Positions 32,570 to 41,551 of a stretch of DNA of 42,163 nucleotides are shown one piece after another. The stretch is from Phyllobacteriaceae bacterium (GTDB lineage: Bacteria; Pseudomonadota; Alphaproteobacteria; Rhizobiales; Rhizobiaceae). Under the pieces are notes generated by a model. The model saw only the letters and a list, made by a program, of their open reading frames with translations. It searched no databases and had not been told where the DNA came from. Each line of letters begins with the position of its first letter. Positions within the stretch are counted from its first letter, which is position 1. The stretch is from NCBI GenBank assembly GCA_029279965.1, contig JAJUHJ010000014.1, forward strand, positions 1-42,163. The letters run 5' to 3'. The position numbers and the translations under genes are program-made.

Positions 32570-33468
32570 TTGTGCGTATCCCGCCGCTTCCGAGCGGCAC
32601 GTTGAAAAAGATGGATCCTGAGTTCGGAAAGTTCGTGCTCCGCGCGGGCAATGGCCTCCAGAGCCTTCTCTCCGCCTTCGCCCGCGACCAGCGCCGCCAG
32701 CATCTCGACGGCTGCAAAGGCGGGCGTCATGGCATGAAAGAAGGAGGGGCTTTCCGTGCCCACGAAGATCGCGTGACGGGCCAACCCGGCAACGGGTGAG
32801 CCCGCATTGTCCGTCAGGGCGACAATCGGCAGATGTTTTGTCCGGGCATGGCGTGCGGCCTCCACACTCGCGCGCGTATAGGGCGCGACAGTGGCAACAA
32901 AGAAAACATCGTCCGCCGTTGCGAAGCGAAGCGCGTCGAGACCGGCTCCCCCGCGCATATCGACGATGCGTGCCTTCTCACCCAAAAATGAAAGCAGATA
33001 GACCAAATGCTCGGCCACCGGCCGGCTGGAGCGCAAACCAAGAACGTAGATACGCCGCGCAGTGGCCATCGTCACAGCGGCCTGAGCCAGAACGTCGAGA
33101 GTGGCGACCTCGCCCAGAGCCGCAACCTGGCTGGCTGTCATGCCCGCGATCTCTGCCGCGAGCGCATGGCCACCTGCCTCGCGATGACGTGCCACCTGCG
33201 CGTCCGCCTTGCCGGAGAAACCCAGCGCCTGTTCCTTCAGCGCGGCGCCGTGAAGCCGGCGCACGGCTTCATACCCGTCGAGGCCGAAACGTTTTGCCAA
33301 CCGGGTCATGGTCCAGGGCTGAACACCGGCGCGGCGCGCCTGCTCACGCATGGAAAGCAAGGCGACGTCGCCCGGATTTTCCAGCACGTAATGCGCCGCC
33401 ATGCTCATCTGACCAGGCAAAGTATCCATGGAACGGGCAACGCGATCAGCAAAGGTGGTTCGATCCAT
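32566..33468 (-). CDS. MurR/RpiR family transcriptional regulator
   Basis: A 300-residue regulator with an N-terminal HTH_6 domain (about 1-80; LLSMREQARRAGVQPWTMTRLA contains the helix-turn-helix) and a C-terminal SIS domain (about 120-260; RRIYVLGLRSSRPVAEHLVY, VALTDNAGSPVAGLARHAIF). SIS domains bind phosphosugars, but RpiR members next to aminotransferases also control amino-acid catabolism. It is translationally coupled to the class III aminotransferase (4-base overlap), so it most likely regulates that gene and itself. An inverted repeat lies 32 bases upstream of its start. Confidence 0.92.
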   Translation of the reverse strand: MDRTTFADRVARSMDTLPGQMSMAAHYVLENPGDVALLSMREQARRAGVQPWTMTRLAKRFGLDGYEAVRRLHGAALKEQALGFSGKADAQVARHREAGGHALAAEIAGMTASQVAALGEVATLDVLAQAAVTMATARRIYVLGLRSSRPVAEHLVYLLSFLGEKARIVDMRGGAGLDALRFATADDVFFVATVAPYTRASVEAARHARTKHLPIVALTDNAGSPVAGLARHAIFVGTESPSFFHAMTPAFAAVEMLAALVAGEGGEKALEAIARAEHELSELRIHLFQRAARKRRDTHK

Positions 33469-33500
33469 GGACGCATCTTAAACCGCAATTCGGCTCTGAT

Positions 33501-33514
33501 GCAACAGATGTTGC
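33501..33514. promoter_or_regulatory. Candidate RpiR operator
   Basis: GCAACAGATGTTGC has perfect 6-base arms (GCAACA/TGTTGC) around 2 bases, 32 bases upstream of the RpiR start and in the divergent gap before pcaD. Further TGCAA half-sites flank it. This suits autoregulation of the RpiR-aminotransferase unit. The assignment is positional. Confidence 0.45.
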
Positions 33515-33628
33515 TTATCATGCAATGAACGAAGGATCGCCGTGCGGCTAGGCGACAAGCATCAGCCCGCGAATTGACGCGGGCATCACAGTTCCCATAC
33601 ATGGCAACCGGAAAAGGAGGCGCGCCAC

Positions 33629-34456
33629 ATGCCATTTGAACGCGTCAATGGAATCGTGTTGCATTACGAGGTGCGAGGAGCGGCGGAAGGACCGGTGCTG
33701 GTCTTTGCCAATTCGCTGGGCACCGACTTCCGCATCTGGAACGGAGTGGCGCAAAATCTGGCGAAGGACTTCCGCCTCGTCTTTTATGACAAACGCGGGC
33801 ACGGCCTCTCCGAAGCCACGCCGCAACCCTATTCGCTCAAGGACCACGTCGATGATCTGGCCGCTCTGCTTGATCTGCTGAAAATATCCTCGGCGGTGAT
33901 CGTCGGGCTTTCGGTGGGCGGTATGATTGCGCAGGGGCTCGCGGCCCTCCGGCCCGATCTGGTGCGCGCGCTCGTGCTGTGCGATACAGCGCACAAGATC
34001 GGCACCGCGGAATCCTGGAATGCCCGCATCGACGCTGTTAATAAGGCCGGGATCGGGTCGATCGCGGACAGTGTCATGGAACGCTGGTTCACACCCCTTT
34101 ATCGCACGCCCGAAAACCCCGCCTTCATCGGCTATACCGCCATGCTCACGCGCACGGCGAGCGAAGGCTATGCCGGCACATGCGCGGCACTGCGTGACGC
34201 CGACCTCACGGAATCAACGCGCGCACTGAAGGTGCCGACCCTGTGCCTTGTGGGAGACCAGGACGGCTCGACACCGCCTGAACTCGTGCGCGAACTGGCA
34301 TCGCTGATAGAAGGCGCGCGATGTGAGATCATCGCGGATGCTGGCCATCTTCCCTGCATCGAGCAGCCGGACGGAACGGCCACGCTCATCCGGTCGTTTC
34401 TCGACGGAGCCTCCCCAAGCGTCGACCGCTCCTCATCAAACTCTGAAAGGACGTAA
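33629..34456 (+). CDS. pcaD: 3-oxoadipate enol-lactonase
   Basis: A 275-residue alpha/beta hydrolase that opens beta-ketoadipate enol-lactone in protocatechuate/catechol degradation. The nucleophile elbow GLSVGG has S95; the aspartate is in LVGDQDGSTPPEL and the histidine in DAGHLPCIEQP. The N-terminus (VNGIVLHYEVRG, FANSLGTDFRIW, YDKRGHGLSE) is typical PcaD. No other pca gene is adjacent, so either the rest of the branch lies elsewhere or this is a related lactonase with another substrate. A DUF442 gene follows after a single base and is co-transcribed. Confidence 0.85.
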   Translation: MPFERVNGIVLHYEVRGAAEGPVLVFANSLGTDFRIWNGVAQNLAKDFRLVFYDKRGHGLSEATPQPYSLKDHVDDLAALLDLLKISSAVIVGLSVGGMIAQGLAALRPDLVRALVLCDTAHKIGTAESWNARIDAVNKAGIGSIADSVMERWFTPLYRTPENPAFIGYTAMLTRTASEGYAGTCAALRDADLTESTRALKVPTLCLVGDQDGSTPPELVRELASLIEGARCEIIADAGHLPCIEQPDGTATLIRSFLDGASPSVDRSSSNSERT

Positions 34457-34457
34457 A

Positions 34458-34793
34458 ATGGATATTCGCCAGGTCAATGACGCGTTTTCCGTAACGGGGC
34501 AGATCACTGCCGCGCAGGTACCGGAAATCGCGCAAGCCGGCTTCAAAAGCATCATCTGCAATCGCCCTGACAGCGAGGATGGCGCGGTGCCGCACGATGC
34601 GGTCGAGACGGCGGCTCGGGAGGCCGGCCTGGAATTTCGCTTCCTTCCGGTCGTCTCCGGGGCCATCACGGCCGAGAACGTGCAGGAAATGGCCGCAACG
34701 CTCGAAAGCCTTCCCCAGCCCGTGCTCGCTTACTGCCGCAGCGGCGGCCGTTGCCTCAATCTCTATGCGCTGGTGCAGGAAACGAAGGACTGA
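34458..34793 (+). CDS. DUF442 / TIGR01244 family protein (phosphatase- or sulfurtransferase-like)
   Basis: A 111-residue protein of the beta-lactamase-hydrolase-like group, related to dual-specificity phosphatases and often labelled TIGR01244 sulfur transferase. Landmarks are GFKSIICNRPDSEDG near the N-terminus and the loop AYCRSGGRCLNLYAL with C93, the likely catalytic cysteine, and R98. The ATG at 34458 has AAAGGA upstream and lies one base after the pcaD stop; an in-frame start at 34323 is inside pcaD. In other bacteria this domain is fused to persulfide dioxygenases in sulfide handling. Its role beside pcaD is unknown. Confidence 0.85.
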   Translation: MDIRQVNDAFSVTGQITAAQVPEIAQAGFKSIICNRPDSEDGAVPHDAVETAAREAGLEFRFLPVVSGAITAENVQEMAATLESLPQPVLAYCRSGGRCLNLYALVQETKD

Positions 34794-34838
34794 TCGGAGA
34801 CGTTCGCGGCAAATAGTGCGCAACGGGCGCTTCTGTGC

Positions 34839-36029
34839 TCAGTAGAACGCCTGGAGTCCCGTCTGCGCCTTTCCAAGTATGAGCGCATGTACGTCGTGCG
34901 TGCCCTCATAGGTGTTGACAGTCTCCAGATTCTGCGCGTGGCGCATCACGTGGTATTCGATCTGAATTCCGTTGCCGCCATGCATGTCGCGCGCCATTCG
35001 CGCAATCTCCAGCGCCTTGCCGCAATTGTTGCGCTTGACGAGGGAGATCATTTCAGGAGCCATTCCGCCTTCTTCAAAAAGCCTGCCGACGCGCAAGGAA
35101 GCCTGAAGCCCCAGCGCGATTTCCGTCTGCATATCGGCAAGTTTCTTCTGAAAGAGCTGCGTGGCTGCCAACGGCCTGCCGAACTGCGTCCGCTCCAGCC
35201 CATAGGCGCGCGCACGGTGCCAGCAATCTTCGGCTGCTCCCATCACTCCCCAGGAAATGCCATAGCGCGCGCGGTTGAGACAGCCGAAGGGGCCTTTGAG
35301 GCCAGAGACACCCGGCAGCAGACTGTCCTCGCCCACCTCGACACCATCCATGACGATTTCGCCAGTGACTGAGGCGCGCAGGGAGAGCTTGCCGCCGATC
35401 CTGGGTGCTGAAAGCCCTTTCATGCCCTTCTCAAGGATGAAGCCACGCACCTGGTCATTGTCAGCGGAAGATTTCGCCCAAACCACGAAGACATCGGCAA
35501 AGGGCGAATTGGAGATCCACATTTTCGAGCCGGTAAGCCGGTAGCCGCCGTCGATTTTCTCCGCCCGCGTCTTCATGGATCCGGGGTCCGAGCCGGCGTC
35601 GGGCTCCGTCAACCCAAAACACCCGATCCACTCGCCGCTGGCAAGCTTCGGCAGGTATTTGCGCTGCTGTTCCTGCGAACCGTAGGCATGGATCGGGTAC
35701 ATGACGAGGGAAGATTGCACGCTCATCATGGAGCGATAGCCCGAATCGATACGCTCCACCTCACGCGCGACGAGCCCGTAGGACACATATCCCGCGCCGG
35801 CGCCGCCATACTCCTCCGGGATGGTAACGCCCAAAAGGCCGGCCTCCCCCATCTCGCGGAAGATTGCCGGATCGGTTTCCTCATTCATGTAGGCATGCTC
35901 GATGCGGGGTGCGAGTCGGTCAGCGGCAAAAGCCGCCGCCGCATCGCGGATCATGCGTTCCTCCTCGGAAAGCTGCCCATCGAGAAGAAAAGGGTCGTTC
36001 CAGGCGAAGTTCGCCCGCGGATTGTCCAT
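34839..36029 (-). CDS. gcdH: Glutaryl-CoA dehydrogenase
   Basis: A 396-residue acyl-CoA dehydrogenase that oxidatively decarboxylates glutaryl-CoA to crotonyl-CoA using FAD and electron-transfer flavoprotein, in lysine, tryptophan or aromatic breakdown. Family-specific features: [16 protein letters not shown] with the glutaryl-binding arginine R99, [33 protein letters not shown], and the catalytic E375 in [14 protein letters not shown] chose the ATG at 36029 ([14 protein letters not shown]), the usual GcdH start and length; other in-frame ATGs lie at 36041 and 36050. It stands alone, divergent from mutL. Confidence 0.93.
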   Translation of the reverse strand: MDNPRANFAWNDPFLLDGQLSEEERMIRDAAAAFAADRLAPRIEHAYMNEETDPAIFREMGEAGLLGVTIPEEYGGAGAGYVSYGLVAREVERIDSGYRSMMSVQSSLVMYPIHAYGSQEQQRKYLPKLASGEWIGCFGLTEPDAGSDPGSMKTRAEKIDGGYRLTGSKMWISNSPFADVFVVWAKSSADNDQVRGFILEKGMKGLSAPRIGGKLSLRASVTGEIVMDGVEVGEDSLLPGVSGLKGPFGCLNRARYGISWGVMGAAEDCWHRARAYGLERTQFGRPLAATQLFQKKLADMQTEIALGLQASLRVGRLFEEGGMAPEMISLVKRNNCGKALEIARMARDMHGGNGIQIEYHVMRHAQNLETVNTYEGTHDVHALILGKAQTGLQAFY

Positions 36030-36144
36030 GTTCACACCCATCCTTTTCATCTGGAAGCACCGACATGCAGACCGAAGCAAGCACATGTGGCCGAGCGGTG
36101 CAACGATGGTTCGCACGTCGCCCGAATCCGCTTATCATGGTTTC

Positions 36145-38004
36145 ATGAGCATTCAGCAGCTTTCCGAAAACATCATCAATCAGATCGCCGCCGGCGAGGT
36201 CATCGAGCGGCCGGCGAGCGTCGTGAAGGAACTGGTGGAGAATGCGCTCGATGCGGGCGCCACCCGTATCGAAGTAGCAACCGCCGGCGGCGGGCTGGCG
36301 CTTATCCGCGTGAGCGACGATGGCGGCGGCATTCCACCGGAAGAGTTGCCGCTGGCGGTCTCACGCCACTGCACGTCGAAACTCTCCGGCAATATCCACG
36401 ACATCCGCACGCTGGGTTTCCGCGGCGAAGCGTTGCCGTCCATAGGCTCGGCCGCACGGCTTAACCTGCGCTCGCGGACACCGGCGGCCGATAGCGGCGC
36501 GGAAATCGTGGTGGAGGGCGGGAGCGTCGGCCCGGTCAAACCAGTGGCCGCGAATGCCGGCACAATCGTTGAGGTACGGGATCTCTTCTTCGCCACCCCC
36601 GCCCGGCTCAAATTCATGAAAAGCCAGCGGGCGGAAGCGGCGGCAATCGGCGATGTGATCAAGCGCATCGCCCTTGCCTTTCCCGCCGTGCGCTTCACCC
36701 TGTCGGGGCTGGATCGCAGCATGCTGGACTTGCCCGCCGTCTCGGCTGATGGCGATGGTCTGCTGCGTCGGCTGGGGCAGGTGATGGGGAAGGAATTCCC
36801 GGAAAATTCCCTTCCAATCGAGGCTGAAAGAGAAGGAACACGTCTTTCAGGCTACGTCTCCATACCCTCCTTCACGCGCGGGAATGCGCTTAACCAGTTC
36901 GCCTACGTCAATGGACGGCCGGTGCGCGACAAGTTGATCGCCAGCGCGATCCGCGCTGCCTATATGGATGTTCTTCCGCGCGACAGGCATGCGTTGACTG
37001 CGCTGTTTCTCTCGCTCGACCCGCAGGTGGTCGATGTCAATGTGCATCCTGCCAAGGCGGACGTCCGCTTTCGCGACCCCGGCCTGGTGCGCGGCCTCAT
37101 CGTCGGCGCGGTTCGCCAGGCGCTTGAAGGGGCCGGCGTGCGCGCCGCAACAACCGGCGCGGCCGCCATGATCGACGCCTTCCGCAAGCCACAAGGCGGC
37201 GGATACGAGCATCAACGTTATCGGGCCCATGATTTCGCAGGCCGCGAGCAGCCTCGCGGCGGCTGGTCGATGGAAACATCTCCCGGCAGACCACTGGAGA
37301 CTGCCGTCGTCGGCACCACGGGTGCTGGCTTTTCCGAAGCCGAACAGGCTGCCTTCGATGTCGGCGGTGTCATCAGCGCGGATGCGCGCGCGGCGCAGAC
37401 CGAGCCGGCCGCGGAGTTTGCACGTCAGCCCCTGGGTGCCGCGCGCGCACAGGTTCACGAGAACTACATCGTCGCGCAAACACAGGACTCGCTCGTCATC
37501 GTCGATCAGCATGCTGCCCACGAGCGGCTTGTCTATGAGGCTTTGAAGCAGGCAATCCACGCCCGCCCTCTGCCGGCTCAGATGTTGCTCATGCCCGAAA
37601 TCGTCGATCTGCCGGAAGAGGATGCCGAACGCCTTTCAGCACACGCGCCGTTCCTGGCGCAGCTGGGGCTCCGCCTTGAGCGTTTCGGCCCGGGAGCAGT
37701 CGCGGTGCGTGAGACGCCGGCAATGTTGGGCGAGGTGGACGCGGCGGCGCTGGTTCACGATCTTGCCGATGAAATCGCCGAGAACGACACTGCCGATAGC
37801 CTCAAGGAACGGATCGACCACATCGCCGCCACCATGGCCTGTCACGGTTCCGTGCGCTCCGGCCGAAGGCTGAAGCCGGAGGAGATGAACGCGCTTTTGC
37901 GCCAGATGGAAGCAACTCCCGGCTCCGGCACGTGCAATCACGGCCGGCCGACCTATATCGAGCTGAAGCTTTCCGATATCGAGAGGCTTTTCGGGCGGCG
38001 ATAG
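36145..38004 (+). CDS. mutL: DNA mismatch repair protein MutL (endonuclease type)
   Basis: A 619-residue mismatch-repair ATPase and nicking endonuclease. The N-terminal GHKL ATPase (about 1-330) has E29 and N33 ([12 protein letters not shown]), DDGGGI (58-63) and GFRGEAL (91-97). A proline/alanine-rich linker (about 345-430) leads to the C-terminal dimerisation/endonuclease domain with [12 protein letters not shown] at 454-465, ACHGSVRSG and CNHGRP, the metal-binding set of MutH-independent MutL proteins. The ATG at 36145 gives the standard start; the open frame extends to 35902 across gcdH. Its start is 115 bases from that of gcdH on the opposite strand. Confidence 0.97.
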   Translation: MSIQQLSENIINQIAAGEVIERPASVVKELVENALDAGATRIEVATAGGGLALIRVSDDGGGIPPEELPLAVSRHCTSKLSGNIHDIRTLGFRGEALPSIGSAARLNLRSRTPAADSGAEIVVEGGSVGPVKPVAANAGTIVEVRDLFFATPARLKFMKSQRAEAAAIGDVIKRIALAFPAVRFTLSGLDRSMLDLPAVSADGDGLLRRLGQVMGKEFPENSLPIEAEREGTRLSGYVSIPSFTRGNALNQFAYVNGRPVRDKLIASAIRAAYMDVLPRDRHALTALFLSLDPQVVDVNVHPAKADVRFRDPGLVRGLIVGAVRQALEGAGVRAATTGAAAMIDAFRKPQGGGYEHQRYRAHDFAGREQPRGGWSMETSPGRPLETAVVGTTGAGFSEAEQAAFDVGGVISADARAAQTEPAAEFARQPLGAARAQVHENYIVAQTQDSLVIVDQHAAHERLVYEALKQAIHARPLPAQMLLMPEIVDLPEEDAERLSAHAPFLAQLGLRLERFGPGAVAVRETPAMLGEVDAAALVHDLADEIAENDTADSLKERIDHIAATMACHGSVRSGRRLKPEEMNALLRQMEATPGSGTCNHGRPTYIELKLSDIERLFGRR

Positions 38005-38083
38005 CGGATCGGCCTTGCCGGAAAGGGCGTGCTTGACGGATCGGGCGAGATATGGCGCATGGCCATCGGGAAAGGGTATTGGC

Positions 38084-38314
38084 ATGAACCGTTTTGAAGG
38101 ACCGGGCGCGCGGGAAGCGCGTATTCGTTATCTGGATGGCGACTTTCAGGTGTTGTCGCCCGGCGCTTTCGTGCGCTGCGCCGTCACCGGTGAAGCAATC
38201 CCGTTGGAGGAGCTCAAATACTGGAGCGTGGCGCGTCAGGAATCCTACTTGAACGCGGAGACATCGTTCGCCCAGGAACTCAAGATCAATCCCGATCTAA
38301 AGCGGCGAGACTGA
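38084..38314 (+). CDS. DUF2093 domain protein
   Basis: A 76-residue protein (MNRFEGPGAREARIRYLDGD) with the conserved core FQVLSPGAFVRCAVTGEAIP and LKYWSVARQESYLNAE. It matches the alphaproteobacterial DUF2093 family in length and sequence. There is no membrane segment or signal peptide. The ATG at 38084 follows mutL by 79 bases; a longer in-frame start at 38015 is poorly supported. It is commonly found beside mutL and lpxK in Hyphomicrobiales. Function is unknown; the single cysteine in VRCAVTGE hints at a small knuckle-like fold, but that is speculation. Confidence 0.85.
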   Translation: MNRFEGPGAREARIRYLDGDFQVLSPGAFVRCAVTGEAIPLEELKYWSVARQESYLNAETSFAQELKINPDLKRRD

Positions 38315-38378
38315 GGCGAGAACGGTCTGCACGGTGAGCATCGTGCTCTACTCGCTCGGATAGGGGACGTTCCAACTT

Positions 38379-39413
38379 TTAATCCGGCCTGGCCAGCACA
38401 CGTTCACGCCAGCGGCCAAGCGTGTCACGCAGGATGAGATCAGGCGTGTCCTCGTTCTCGAAAACAGTTCTTATCGGCAGGGCACGAACCGAGCGGGCAA
38501 ACGCTGCCATCGCAGCATCGCCGTGGCAAAGCCGCACCTGGTCTTTTTCAGTCGTCACGAGCTGCAGGTCCCCCGCCTTTGCCTCGGCATTCAGGTCCGC
38601 TATATCTTCGGCACTGAAGGGATGATGGTCGGGAAAGGAACGTGTCGCCGCGATCTCGGCCCCGGTCTCGCGCAGCGTGGCGTAGAATTTTTCCGGATTG
38701 CCGATGCCCGCGAAGGCGAGGACACGCGCGCCCTGAAACTCCTGCGGGCTGCATGGCGCGACCCGCGCCGTGAAAACGGGCCGTCCAGCGCGCGCGGCTT
38801 TTCGCACGACGATGTCGGCCGCCTCCCCCTCCCCCATCCTGACAACGGCATCCGCATAGCGCATCTGATCGATCAGTGGCGCACGCAGCGGCCCGCCCGG
38901 GATCACGTGACCGTTTCCGACACCGCGGCGCGCGTCGATGACGATCAAGGCATAATCCATATGGACACGCGCGCTTTGAAAGCCGTCATCCATGATGATG
39001 AGTTCGCAGCCTTCCGATACGAGCCGCGCCACACCGGCTATGCGGTCTGCCGCGACCACGGTCGGCGCGTGGCGGGCAAGAAGCAGCGGTTCATCGCCCA
39101 CGAGCCTTGCGGCATCGTTCTCAGGATCGACCAGATGAGGGGCGGACAGGCTGCCGCCATAGCCTCGCGATAGAAAACCTGCCTTGATTTTTCCGCGCAA
39201 AGCCTCCCGGGCGAGCGCGATCGCCACGGGTGTCTTGCCCTCTCCGCCAATCGTCAGGTTTCCCACGCACAATACAGCAGGTGCAACCTTCTCGCGACGT
39301 CCCCGCGCCATTCGGGCTCGCGCAACGCGGCCATAAACGGCGGAAATCGGCCAGAGGCTCCACGCGCGCCAATCGGCCTCCTTCCACCAGAAGGGCGGCT
39401 CCTCACTCGCCAT
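38379..39413 (-). CDS. lpxK: Tetraacyldisaccharide 4'-kinase
   Basis: A 344-residue inner-membrane-associated kinase that adds the 4'-phosphate to the lipid A precursor. A short hydrophobic N-terminal segment precedes the P-loop GNLTIGGEGKTP (51-62); IIMDDGFQSARVHMDYALIVID carries the acidic catalytic pair, and GPLRAP and VTTEKDQVRL complete the family pattern. It starts 3 bases after the waaA stop, and forms a four-gene LPS unit with waaA, a DUF374 acyltransferase and DUF4170. It is convergent with mutL-DUF2093. Confidence 0.96.
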   Translation of the reverse strand: MASEEPPFWWKEADWRAWSLWPISAVYGRVARARMARGRREKVAPAVLCVGNLTIGGEGKTPVAIALAREALRGKIKAGFLSRGYGGSLSAPHLVDPENDAARLVGDEPLLLARHAPTVVAADRIAGVARLVSEGCELIIMDDGFQSARVHMDYALIVIDARRGVGNGHVIPGGPLRAPLIDQMRYADAVVRMGEGEAADIVVRKAARAGRPVFTARVAPCSPQEFQGARVLAFAGIGNPEKFYATLRETGAEIAATRSFPDHHPFSAEDIADLNAEAKAGDLQLVTTEKDQVRLCHGDAAMAAFARSVRALPIRTVFENEDTPDLILRDTLGRWRERVLARPD

Positions 39414-39416
39414 CGC

Positions 39417-40739
39417 TTAACCTTGACCGCCAGTGCCGCCGCGCAGGCGGCATTTGACGATAAGTGGGTGGATGAATGGCTCAAGCGCGGCAAGGGTATG
39501 CGTCAACGCTCCGGACATTTCCGCCACCGCAGCCTTCCCCGCAGCAATCATCTTTCTGCGCGTAAGATTGTCCCGAAGCAACAGATCGACAGCACCAGCA
39601 AGCATGTTTTTATCTTGCACCAGCTTGGCGCCACCGCATCCGATCAGCCGGCCATAGGCGTCGCGAAAGTTCTGTACGTTCGGGCCGGAAAGCACCGCCG
39701 TCTCCAGCATCGCCGGCTCCAGCGGGTTCTGACCGCCTTCACCGGTCATGGAGCGTCCCACGAACGCGACTTCCGTGAGCCGGAGATAGAGCCCAATTTC
39801 CCCGATCGTGTTGCCGAGGAATATGTCCGTCCGTGGCGAAATCGGCTCATTGCCGGCGCGAAGAGCGACATTGAGACCGCGCGCGGCAAGGGCATTCTTC
39901 AACTCGCCTGCACGATCCGGGTGGCGCGGCACGATGATGGTGAGGATATCCGGATGCCGTCTGCGAAGCATGAGGTGAATGTCGGCGGCAATTTCCTCCT
40001 CCCCCTCGTGGGTTGAAACCGCCGCCCAGACTTTGCGCCCGCCTATCGCCTGCCGCAACATCGCAAGCGCGGCATCGTCCACCGGTGGGAGCGGTGTATC
40101 TACCTTCAGGTTGCCGGATACCGTTACGGGCCTCGCTCCGAGGCTGCGGAAACGCTCCCCGTCCAACTCCGACTGGGCAACGACATGCGCGAGATTCTCA
40201 AACAACGCTTCGGCAAGCAAAGGGCGCCTGGACCACCTGGCGAAGGAACGGTCGGACATGCGCCCGTTGACCAGCACCTGAGGCACCCGCCGCGCGCCCA
40301 GTTCGAGGATGGTCATGGGCCAGATTTCCGACTCGGCCATAATGGCCAGATCGGGACGCCAGTGGTTGAGAAAACGGCTGACGGCGGGCTTGAGATCCAG
40401 CGGCACATATTGATGGATAACCCGCTTGTCCAGGCGTTCGGAAGCGACGGCCGCAGACGTAACGGTACCGGTGGTCAGGACGATGTTTATGCCGCTTGCC
40501 AGAATGCTTTCGATAAGGCCGATAACAGCAACCGTCTCACCAACACTGGCGGCGTGAATCCAGATCAGCGGGCCCTCGGGACGGGGTACGCTGGCCCGGC
40601 CATAGCGTTCGTGGCGACGAGTCGGGTCTTCCTTGCCCTTGCCGACTCGCCAGACGATATAGCCGCCAACCAGCGGATAGGCAGCCGCACCCGCCCAGCG
40701 GTAGGTGGCAAGGATGGATCGCGCCCAACGTTCGCTCAT
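39417..40739 (-). CDS. waaA: 3-deoxy-D-manno-octulosonic acid (Kdo) transferase
   Basis: A 440-residue GT30 glycosyltransferase anchored by an N-terminal hydrophobic segment (about 13-32). It transfers Kdo from CMP-Kdo to lipid IVA. E68 in HAASVGETVA is the conserved catalytic base; AIMAESEIWP, VSTHEGEEE, IIVPRHPDRAGEL and GEGGQNPLEPAML are GT30 landmarks. Its ATG overlaps the stop of the DUF374 gene by one base (TGATG) and lpxK follows 3 bases after it, giving tight coupling. Whether it adds one or two Kdo residues cannot be judged from sequence. Confidence 0.96.
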   Translation of the reverse strand: MSERWARSILATYRWAGAAAYPLVGGYIVWRVGKGKEDPTRRHERYGRASVPRPEGPLIWIHAASVGETVAVIGLIESILASGINIVLTTGTVTSAAVASERLDKRVIHQYVPLDLKPAVSRFLNHWRPDLAIMAESEIWPMTILELGARRVPQVLVNGRMSDRSFARWSRRPLLAEALFENLAHVVAQSELDGERFRSLGARPVTVSGNLKVDTPLPPVDDAALAMLRQAIGGRKVWAAVSTHEGEEEIAADIHLMLRRRHPDILTIIVPRHPDRAGELKNALAARGLNVALRAGNEPISPRTDIFLGNTIGEIGLYLRLTEVAFVGRSMTGEGGQNPLEPAMLETAVLSGPNVQNFRDAYGRLIGCGGAKLVQDKNMLAGAVDLLLRDNLTRRKMIAAGKAAVAEMSGALTHTLAALEPFIHPLIVKCRLRGGTGGQG

Positions 40740-41548
40740 CAGGCGCCGCCACCCTGGCGGTAAGTGCCGTCTACAAGCGCATAGGCTTCATCGGTCGCCT
40801 GGTTGAGAGCACGGGTCACCTGCCGGCGCATATTCTCCATTTCCATCTCATCTGCATCGGCGGGGACGTGGATCGGGTTCCCCAGGACAACAGCGCTGCG
40901 ACCGAAAGGCAGATTGATGGCTGTCTTGTCCCAGGTGCGCTCCAGAACCTTCCGCCTGCTCGTGGCGACGGCCACAGGCAAGACTGGGCGCCCGGAAAGA
41001 CGGGCAAGCACGACGATGCCAAGCCCGGCCTGACGCGGAGTGCCATGCGGGACATCGGCAATCATGCCGACATTGCACCCTTTCTCAAGGCTGCGCTTGA
41101 GCTGGATCAATGCTCTGGCCCCGCCCTTGCCGGCATTGTTCGCGCCGGCACGCCCGCCGGAGCCGCGCACGATGCCCAGTCCGAGTTTCTCTGCCACGAG
41201 AGCATTGAGCTCGGCATCGGCACTCTTGGAAAAGAGTGCCACCATGCGATGACCTCCAGGATTGACTGCCGGTGCCAAAAGATGCTGCCCGTGCCAGAAG
41301 GCCGCAATTGCGGGAGTATGATCGGCAATGGCCTTATCCAAATCGTGTGATCCTTCCACGCGCGGATTCGTGCGCGCGATAAAACGGATCAACGTGGCCA
41401 GCAATGAGGCAAGAACATTCTTGACGATATTGGAGCGGGCCAGCGGCTTCCTGATGAGTTGCCAGAGCGCCCTGGCCGGTCGCGCGAGGGAGAGGCGTCG
41501 GGGCTTCGACCGACGGGGCATTGAGCGCGCCAGCGCCTTGTCGTCCAT
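40739..41548 (-). CDS. DUF374 lysophospholipid acyltransferase-like protein
   Basis: A 269-residue protein with an N-terminal basic stretch, a membrane-associated segment (about 41-58) and the DUF374 domain. FWHGQHLLAP contains the family H-G-Q catalytic-type motif, followed by VALFSKSADAELNALVAEKL, GIVRGSGGRAG and IADVPHGTPRQAG, typical of LpxL/PlsC-fold acyltransferases. Located between waaA and DUF4170 in a lipid A operon, it may acylate lipid A or a phospholipid at the inner membrane. The family is conserved at this place in many alphaproteobacteria, but its substrate is not established. Confidence 0.88.
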   Translation of the reverse strand: MDDKALARSMPRRSKPRRLSLARPARALWQLIRKPLARSNIVKNVLASLLATLIRFIARTNPRVEGSHDLDKAIADHTPAIAAFWHGQHLLAPAVNPGGHRMVALFSKSADAELNALVAEKLGLGIVRGSGGRAGANNAGKGGARALIQLKRSLEKGCNVGMIADVPHGTPRQAGLGIVVLARLSGRPVLPVAVATSRRKVLERTWDKTAINLPFGRSAVVLGNPIHVPADADEMEMENMRRQVTRALNQATDEAYALVDGTYRQGGGA

Positions 41549-41551
41549 CGT

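Noticed and set aside
38315-38378. GAGCA-TCG-TGCTC hairpin between DUF2093 and lpxK
   Set aside because: A 5-base stem with no following T-run is too weak to call a terminator, though the convergent position would suit one.
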